Shown here: piece after piece, positions 46,303 to 64,000 of the stretch
How the letters are laid out: every line of letters starts with the position of its first letter
Numbering within the stretch: the stretch's first letter is position 1
Program-made: the position numbers and the translations under genes
Source: Cephalopachus bancanus
Taxonomy: Eukaryota > Chordata > Mammalia > Primates > Tarsiidae
Direction: 5' to 3'
NCBI GenBank assembly: GCA_027257055.1
Contig: JAPVLO010000045.1
Coordinates: forward strand, 682,001-746,000
Length of the DNA stretch: 64,000 bases
The notes under the pieces: generated by a model
The model's database searches: none
Told to the model about the DNA's origin: nothing
The model's input: the letters and a program-made list of their open reading frames with translations, nothing else

Positions 46303-46848
46303 CTAATAGGGACAGCCATTGTATTTGTCCGGCCACCATCTACAATAGTCATGAGTTTGGTCTTCTAGGAAGCATAGAAAGGGCCAATGAGCGTCTGCCA
46401 AGCTTATTGAGGACTTTAAGCTGAGGGAAATAGGTTTTGAGCAATTGTTTACAGAGCATGTTTGCGTGTCCAAGTCCTTGACTGTATCTATCCTGCTGGC
46501 CTTGTAAAGTTCACGGATGGTAAACTGATAATGGAAGACAGACAGGGTAGTGGGGTTGGTTTGAAAGACAATGGCAAGGAGAAAGGCGATGATCATATTG
46601 GGTCCTATTGATAGTGAGCAGAGGAGGGAACTGAGTAACTCGCAACAAGGAACAGCACTTATGTGCAGCAATGTGAAAGTAGGAGGAAAAGAAAGAGCAA
46701 AAGGAAGGGCAATATTATTATTAAGGGAAGGATGAAATTGACGACCATCTGGCGGAGGGTAGTTGTTGAAGGCAGGCGGCAACCTTTGTGTCTTGTGATT
46801 ATGTGGGATTTTCCTGGATGACGGGCAGGGAGGGGGAGCGAACGACAT
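46303..46848 (-). pseudogene. ERV env: N-terminal surface-unit part
   Basis: This 181-codon open frame starts inside the pol end. A hydrophobic segment (MIIAFLLAIVFQT, around codon 85) could be the signal peptide; it would lie unusually far from the first ATG, so a later start is likely. Cysteine-containing SU-like sequence follows (CSVNNCSKP, DYCRWWPDKYNGCPY). The frame stops at 46303 and similarity continues in the next SU segment after a break. Confidence 0.65.
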
Positions 46849-47146
46849 GGGATACTCGGAGTTTGAGAGGCTGGCCTGGAATTGTGGAACAAGAAAAGGT
46901 CAGCGGCTCTGTGGAGGAAGGGGTAAAGGGAGACAGTATAGTTGGTTTGAGATGAGAAACGTGAATCCAGGGACTGAGCTGTTCTTTGGTTATGAGTAGC
47001 CTGGCTGCCATGGGGGTGGAGAGAACTATTTGGAAGGGTCCTTGCCATTTTGGTTGTAAGCAAGTTTTAGTTTCTGGGTCCGAGAGGAAAACCCATTGTC
47101 CCGGGGTGAGAGGCTTTGGATCATGTGTTTCTGTGGGAGCGGGCAA
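46799..47146 (-). pseudogene. ERV pol: integrase C-terminal domain, overlapping env
   Basis: This 115-codon frame contains PGQWVFLSDP, WQGPFQIVLSTPMAARL and WIHVSHLKP, the GPY/F-type C-terminal domain found in class I integrases. Its 3' end overlaps the start of the env frame by about 50 nt, as pol and env normally do in this group. Confidence 0.8.
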
Positions 47147-47289
47147 AAGGAGATCTTGATATTGGCAGATGTTAGAACGGATGAAGGACAGGAGGGGTTA
47201 GGTTATATGAAGGGGGACATGAGGTGGAGAGGTTGGAATGCCAGGAGGAAGTGCAGGTTTTCCATATAGGACCTTGAAGGGTGAAAGCT

Positions 47290-48344
47290 GAGTGAGTTTT
47301 TTTAGGGAGGACACAAACACGGAAGAGAGCTAGGGGAAGGAGGAACACCCAGTCCTGATGGAGTTTGAGAGAGAGTTTAGTGAGGATATCCTTTAGTGTG
47401 CGGTTAGTTCGTTCAACCTTTCCTGATGATTGTGGGTGGTAGGGAATGTGAAAGTGCCATTTGATGTTGAGGGCAGCCGTTAGATACTGAACAACTTGTG
47501 AGGTGAATTCAGGCCCGTTATCTGACTGAAGAGAGAAGGGGACCCCGAACCAAGGGATGATGTGGTTGGCTAAGATAGATTCCACTGTAGTAGCCCGCTT
47601 ATTTGAGGTGGGATAGGCCTCAACCCACCCGGAGAAGGTATCAACCAGGACCAGAAGGTATTTGATGCTATGGACGGGGGGCATGACGGTGAAATCCACT
47701 TGCCAGTCTGACCCAGGGAGCTCTCCCCTAGCCTGGTGAGTGGGGAATGTTCCGGGCTTTAAGGGGTTACTAGAATTTGTTTGGTGGCAAGTAGAGCATT
47801 GAGAGGAAAGGGTGTGTATGAGTTTTGTATGTTCAGGAGTAAGGTGGAAGAAGGTCTTAAGAAATGAAGTGAGAGCCGCTGGGTTTGGGTGGAAAATTGA
47901 CTGTAGATAGGGTATGAGATCGGATAGTTGTGGGACTTCACACGTGTGTTCGGCTGGTGGGGAGGAGGAGTTGATGAGTATGGTAGGAAAGGGTTTTAGA
48001 GCCACTTGGCGAGCTGCCCTGTCGGCTCGTGAGTTTCCTTGGGTGATAAAAGATGAATTGACCTGGTGGGCTTTACAGTGTGAGATGCCTAAGGCCTTGG
48101 GGAGCAAGGAGGCTTGAAGGAGGTTGGAAATGAGCTTAGCATTTATGATTGCCAATCCTTTGGTGGTTAATAATCCCCATTCCTGCCAGATGGCTGAGGG
48201 TGAAACTAGAATGTGAAAGACATATCTGGAGTCGGTGTAAAGTGACAGAGTGTCCGGCCGCCAGTTGGAATGCTTGAATGACTGCTGTGGGTTCTGCCTA
48301 TTGGTTGGTGGTGTGGGGCGGGAGAGGATTAGCCTCGATGACAT
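47290..48344 (-). pseudogene. ERV pol: RNase H end and integrase core, broken
   Basis: A 390-codon open frame (to 47172) carries the later RNase H motifs (LYTDSRYVFHIL; HCKAHQ; NSRADRAA). The integrase zinc-binding HHCC region follows (HTKLIHTL, CSTCHQ), then the catalytic core with DWQVDF, QSDNGPEF and the glutamate in SGKVERTNRTLKD. Thus D, D and E are all present. Retroviral similarity leaves this frame at about 47290, after the LALFRV region, so the end of the open frame is out-of-frame translation. Confidence 0.87.
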
Positions 48345-48765
48345 CAGTGACAGAGGTGATGGCGTATCCTGCTACACGAGACCCCTCATGTATATACAAG
48401 CTTCCATCTGTGAACCATACATAGGAGGGCTCGGATAAAGGTTCTTCCTGAATATGTACTGGACAAGGAAGTAGGGACTCGAGGACTTCGACGCATTTAT
48501 GGATTGGGGTGTCTACAGGAGAGGAGGGGAGTAATGTGGCTGGATGAAGGGGTGCACAAGTTTGGAAGGAGATAGAGGGATCTTGGACAAAGAAAACCAG
48601 AAGGGATAGGACCCGACCAGGAGGGAGTGTTTTGAGGCCCTTATATTCTAGGAGGTGATGTAGATGGTGGGGGAAGTAACAGTGATAGGTGCTCCAAACA
48701 TGAGTTTTTTTTATTTGCACACGAGTAAGTGGGTGGCCGACAGGGCTCGCAGGCATGGGGCCCAT
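48298..48765 (-). pseudogene. ERV pol: connection and start of RNase H, broken
   Basis: This 155-codon open frame contains the end of the RT connection (LLEYKGLKTLPPGRVLS) and the RNase H start with its first catalytic Asp in WFTDGSLYIHEG. It is out of frame with the integrase-bearing segment that follows; the change lies at about 48300-48345. The thumb/connection stretch upstream (48766-49085) is covered only by shifted frames. Confidence 0.8.
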
Positions 48766-48844
48766 CCCTGAACCATGTGGTCAAGCTGTTTTGAGAGACA
48801 GGCTACAGGAGCAAATGTTTGTCCACTGAATTGGCCTAGAACTC

Positions 48845-50025
48845 CTAAGGCTGTGCCCTTATTTTCGTGGACGTATAGGGTAAAAGGTCGGTGGACATCG
48901 GGTAGCCGTAGGGCGGGGGCCTGGAGGAGAGCCTGTTGGAGGGCGGTAAAAGGCTATCTAATGGCTGAGAGGGAGAGTAATGGTTCCTTAGGGTTGCCTT
49001 TAGCGAGGTCATAGAGTGGCTTGGCGAGAAGGGTGAAATTGGGGATCCAGGCTCGGAAGTAGCCCGCCAATCCCAGGAACGACTGGATTTCTTTGTTTTG
49101 GGTGCTGGGAGGGACTGAATAACAGCCTTGCGGCAGGTTGTTATGGCCTTTTGTTGGTGTGAAATGGCTATACCAAGGTAGATGACTTGTGTTTTGGATA
49201 GCTGAGCTTTATGGGGGGAAACTCGGTATCCCCTTTGTGCTAGAAAGTTAAGGAGTAAGACAGTGTCTGTGTGGGAGTCAGTTATAGAGGGGTTGCATAA
49301 GAGAAGGTCATCTACATACTGGATGAGAGTGGATTTGGGGAGTGACAGAAGTTTAAGTTCGGCCGCTAGAGCCTGGCCAAACAGATGGGGACTGTCCCAA
49401 AATCCCTGTGGGAGGACCGTCCATGTGAGCTGTTGAGAGTGACGGGAAGTAGCGTCAGTCCAAGTAAACGTGAAAATGTCCTGGGAGTCAGCTGCCAAGG
49501 GAATGGTGAAGAATGCATCTTTAAGGTCTATAACTGAAAAGTGAGTTGCCGTCGGAGGAATGGTAGACAGGATGGTATAAGGGTTGGGAACCAGCGGGTG
49601 AATGGGGAGAACGGCTGCATTTATTAGTCTAAGGTCTTGGACTAGCCGGTAGGTTCCGTCGGGCTTTTTTATGGCCAAGATGGGAGTATTGTATGGTGAG
49701 TTAGTGGGCCTTAAGTATCTCTTGCGCAGCAGGGTATTTATGACAGGCTGCAGACCTAGCAGACTGGCCCTGAGGAGAGGGTATTGTGGCTGACTAGGGT
49801 GAGTGGACGGGTCCTTTAACTGGATGTGAACGGGCGGGCACTGGGCCAGTGAAGGGGTGTGGATGTCCCAGACTAGTGGGTTAACCGCTGAGGCGAGAGA
49901 GGGAGGGAACGAGGCAGACTGTGGGGAGGGGGGCCTGGGGCTAGAGGCCAAAAGGAGGAGCAAGGAAGTTGTCAGTAGTGGGTTGGTGAGGGCAGCGCTG
50001 ACCTTATGTTCCTTGGTGAATGTGT
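48845..50025 (-). pseudogene. ERV pol: reverse transcriptase, broken
   Basis: One open frame without stops runs through nearly 400 codons. It begins with the protease/RT linker and RT start (PLVWDIHTPSLAQ), then PVHIQLKD, the fingers (YNTPILAIKKPDGTYRLVQD), the palm aspartate region (FSVIDLKDAFFTIPL), LPQGF, the catalytic YVDD at about 49310 and YLGIAISHQQKA. After about 49085 the retroviral similarity moves to another frame, so the last 80 or so codons of the open frame are not pol. The first dozen codons from the nominal ATG at 50053 come from the abutting LTR-like sequence. A protease is not visible. Confidence 0.85.
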
Positions 50026-50375
50026 GTGCAGTGTTCCAAGATAAGGATTCCAAGAATGGCCAACCTGAATGTTTATGCCATGCCTACAAAGAATATCTAG
50101 ACCCTGGCCTATTCCTTGGGACACGAGACATGCAAGGGCCAAGGCCCTCTATTTTGAGCTAGGTAGAAGTTGCTAAATAGAGGCTGCTATATGAAAGTTA
50201 CTGTATAACCAGCAAGCTTGCCACAAAGGTAGCAGTTTTTATCCTGTCCAGCCACCCACCCCTGATACCCTATGTAAGTCCCCAATAAACCCTATGTCTG
50301 GCCTGCTGTCGCCAGGTCATTTTTTTGGACTCGGATACTGTAATGTCCCTGTTGGACTAACTGGGGGATTGATAT
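50021..50375 (+). repeat. LTR-like sequence abutting the ERV in opposite orientation
   Basis: This plus-strand sequence begins near TGTGTGCAGTG, has AATAAA at 50284-50289 followed by GT-rich and T-rich DNA, and is trailed by ACTGGGGGA, which resembles the first bases of a tRNA-Pro-type primer-binding site. It is not similar by eye to the LTR at 44192-44537. It probably belongs to a different element or a rearranged one; the exact right end is uncertain. Confidence 0.45.
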
Positions 50376-50454
50376 GACAGCATTCACATAGATAGCAGTA
50401 AGAAACGTTGATTTGGGGGCGGTTAATGACCATTATATTTAAAATATAAGGGCC

Positions 50455-50745
50455 TTTTTTTTTTTCCCAGTTGGAGTCTCACTCTGTCACCCAGACTGGA
50501 GTGCAGTGGCCGCTCCCGGCCACTGCAGCCTCGATCTGCAGGGCTCCGGTGATCCTTCCGCCTCAGCCTTCCAAGTAGCTGGAACTACAGGCATGCGCTA
50601 CCACGCCTGGCTAAGTTTTGATTTATTGTAGAGATGAGGTCTTGCCAAGTTGCCCAGTCGGGTCTTGAACCCATGGGCTCAGGCAGTCCACTCATCTCAG
50701 CCTCCCAAAGAGCTGGGATTACAGGCTGAGCCACCAAGCCCGGCT
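50455..50745 (-). repeat. Alu, young type
   Basis: Reverse dimer; target duplication AGGGCCTTT. It lies between the LTR-like sequence and the 227-bp duplicate. Confidence 0.97.
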
Positions 50746-50799
50746 AGGGCCTTTGAAGTAAATGATACACAATGAAAAAGAATATTAAAGATATCCCAG

Positions 50800-51026
50800 A
50801 AATCTCCATTTCAGGCTCCACATTAATCACGCAGTTGTGTTTCATTCACACAGGCAGAAGAGGTGTAAGATTTACAAGCTAGAGGACTTTTTGGTGCTGT
50901 GTCCTGAGCTAGCTCCCCAGTGCTTGCATTTTTGTTAGGTTCACATCTGGTGGAGAGGGTGAATGGGGCTCTAATTACTGCTCACTTCTAACATCTAGGA
51001 GATTGGCACAAAGGTGTCTTTCTACT
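50800..51026. repeat. 227-bp duplicate, copy 1
   Basis: This block matches 52683-52909 over 227 bp with no gaps and two base differences (about 99%). It lies just beyond the TMEM67 3' end. It is not an Alu, L1 or LTR that I recognise. Confidence 0.93.
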
Positions 51027-51342
51027 AAGAAAAAAATACTAAGAAAAAAATCATATCATGGAAAATGATTAGCTGCATCGTTCACAATTTAATTATATTT
51101 TGGGTCATAATTTTATTTCACATTTAAAAAAAAAAACAAGCCTAATGACTTATGTCATCTAGGAGATTATGACTTCTAACATCTAGGAGATTGGCACAAA
51201 AGTGTCTTTCTACTAAGAAAAAAATACTAAGAAAAAAATCATATCATGGAAAATAATTAGCTGCATCGTTCACAATTTAATTATATTTTGGGTCATAATT
51301 TTATTTCACATTTAAAAAAAAAACAAGCCTAATGACTTATGT
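50984..51342. repeat. Tandem duplication, unit about 172 bp
   Basis: 50984-51155 is repeated at 51172-51342 (offset 188) with two substitutions and one A-run length change. A 16-bp spacer (51156-51171) itself repeats CATCTAGGAGATT. The first unit begins inside the 227-bp duplicate, so the two duplications overlap. Confidence 0.93.
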
Positions 51343-51397
51343 GCATAAGTTTGCTTTCAATAAATCATCTTGCCAACATAACATGATAAAGTTATTG

Positions 51398-52163
51398 TTT
51401 ATTTGTTACTTACAATCTTTAAAGATAAATTAAAGAGCAAAATTTTGGAAGAGTATTGTTAAAATGTTAAGAAATTTAAAAACTGTAGTGGAAAAATGTC
51501 ACACATTACAGCTTAATAAATGTAGACTACATTAGAGATGTAAAAACACTTTAAGGAGAGACTATACTGACCTAATAATACAGGTACACAAAGGAATTAA
51601 TAGGTACCATTTCATGAGATGCATATTAATCCAATAGTGAATTAATTTACTGCCACACAGAGGGAGCAATTAGAATAAGGCAAACCAGGTCAACAATAAA
51701 AAAATTTCTAGTAAACTTAAAAGTACCATTCAAAATTTTTTTATCATAAACATGTAAAATATGAAAATACTAAACTGAAAACTAGTCTTTCAGTTGGAAT
51801 CAAATAATTTGACAATGTGAAAAATGTAAGCAGATCCCAGTTTCTTAAATGATCTACAGAGAAGAATGGTGGGAAAAGTTTGACCAGGATTAAAAAAGTA
51901 TTATGCTGAAAGCAACATTTAGATATTTTTGGCCTCATTTTAAGTGCCAATTTATTATTTAGTGAGTTAAATATAACACAATAGGAAAACAATATTTTAT
52001 ATTATATCACAGTATATATCCCAAGTTATAAATCTTCCTACATATAAAAAACAGAACAGAGTTATTTGTATTACAAGTTTTCAAAAGTATGGCAAACTAA
52101 CCTGATATCATGATACATTTTTGCCATTATTATATTGAATCTTTGAGTTATTCATTCAGTAAA
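51398..52163 (-). other. TMEM67: Probable TMEM67 3' UTR region
   Basis: This is AT-rich, repeat-poor sequence directly after the stop codon. AATAAA hexamers on the minus strand lie at 51951-51956 and 51398-51403. Which one is used, and so where the transcript ends, cannot be told from sequence alone. Below it are the local duplications at 50800-51342. Confidence 0.5.

Positions 52164-64000
<11,837 letters not shown>

Larger units (their letters stand above)
44192..50025 (-). mobile_element. Class I endogenous retrovirus, 5'-truncated provirus
   Basis: This minus-strand retroviral remnant reads, from high to low coordinates: RT, connection/RNase H, integrase, env SU, env TM, purine-rich tract, LTR. 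The YVDD RT, the CX6CC motif with an immunosuppressive-like segment in TM, and the pol/env overlap fit gamma-like (class I, ERV1) elements in the HERV-H/W/9 neighbourhood; that placement is inference. Gag, protease, primer-binding site and 5' LTR are absent. The left part is broken by several frame changes, so it cannot encode a complete pol or env. An LTR-like sequence in plus orientation starts where the coding similarity stops (about 50020). Confidence 0.88.

Overview
The window is primate nuclear DNA. It holds more than 40 dimeric Alu elements, plus L1, L2, MIR, MaLR, ERV-L, Tigger and ERV remnants. Many Alus share an unusual sequence state, for example GGCTCAGCCTGTAATCC at the 5' end, an ACAATAAATC linker, CCAGCAGGTCGAGGCTG in the right arm and GAGACTCCAACTC before the A tail. 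As I remember them, this is neither the anthropoid nor the lemur/loris consensus. No loris-type tRNA SINE is visible. I infer a tarsier-like primate; primate is certain, tarsier is an inference.

Only one host gene is supported. The right-hand 12 kb carries the last seven coding exons of TMEM67 (meckelin, MKS3) on the minus strand, at 62719-62799, 62087-62203, 58978-59094, 58768-58872, 58055-58157, 53249-53391 and 52164-52244. All have consistent splice sites and open frames, and the stop codon is at 52164-52166. The rest of the gene lies beyond base 64000.

Layout from left to right. 1-12.5 kb is intergenic DNA with Alu, L2 and MIR copies, several small duplications and one tiny retroposed LTR tail. 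12.5-20.3 kb is a stack of nested elements: an old minus-strand L1 with a 5' inversion that has taken in a Tigger element, a MaLR LTR, Alus and a complete second L1 insertion. 20.3-44 kb is intergenic DNA with Alus, another L1, an ERV-L-type LTR, a MaLR LTR inside an L2, and purine microsatellites. 44.2-50.0 kb is a minus-strand class I endogenous retrovirus with pol and env remnants and a probable 3' LTR. Gag, protease and the 5' LTR are missing, and an LTR-like sequence of opposite orientation abuts the break. 50.8-52.9 kb holds very recent local duplications around the last TMEM67 exon. 52.2-64 kb is the TMEM67 3' part with Alu-bearing introns.

I see no tRNA, rRNA, CRISPR or bacterial-type system and no second host protein gene. 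The notable content is the layered transposon history, the recent duplications at the TMEM67 3' end, and the broken provirus with long remaining reading frames.
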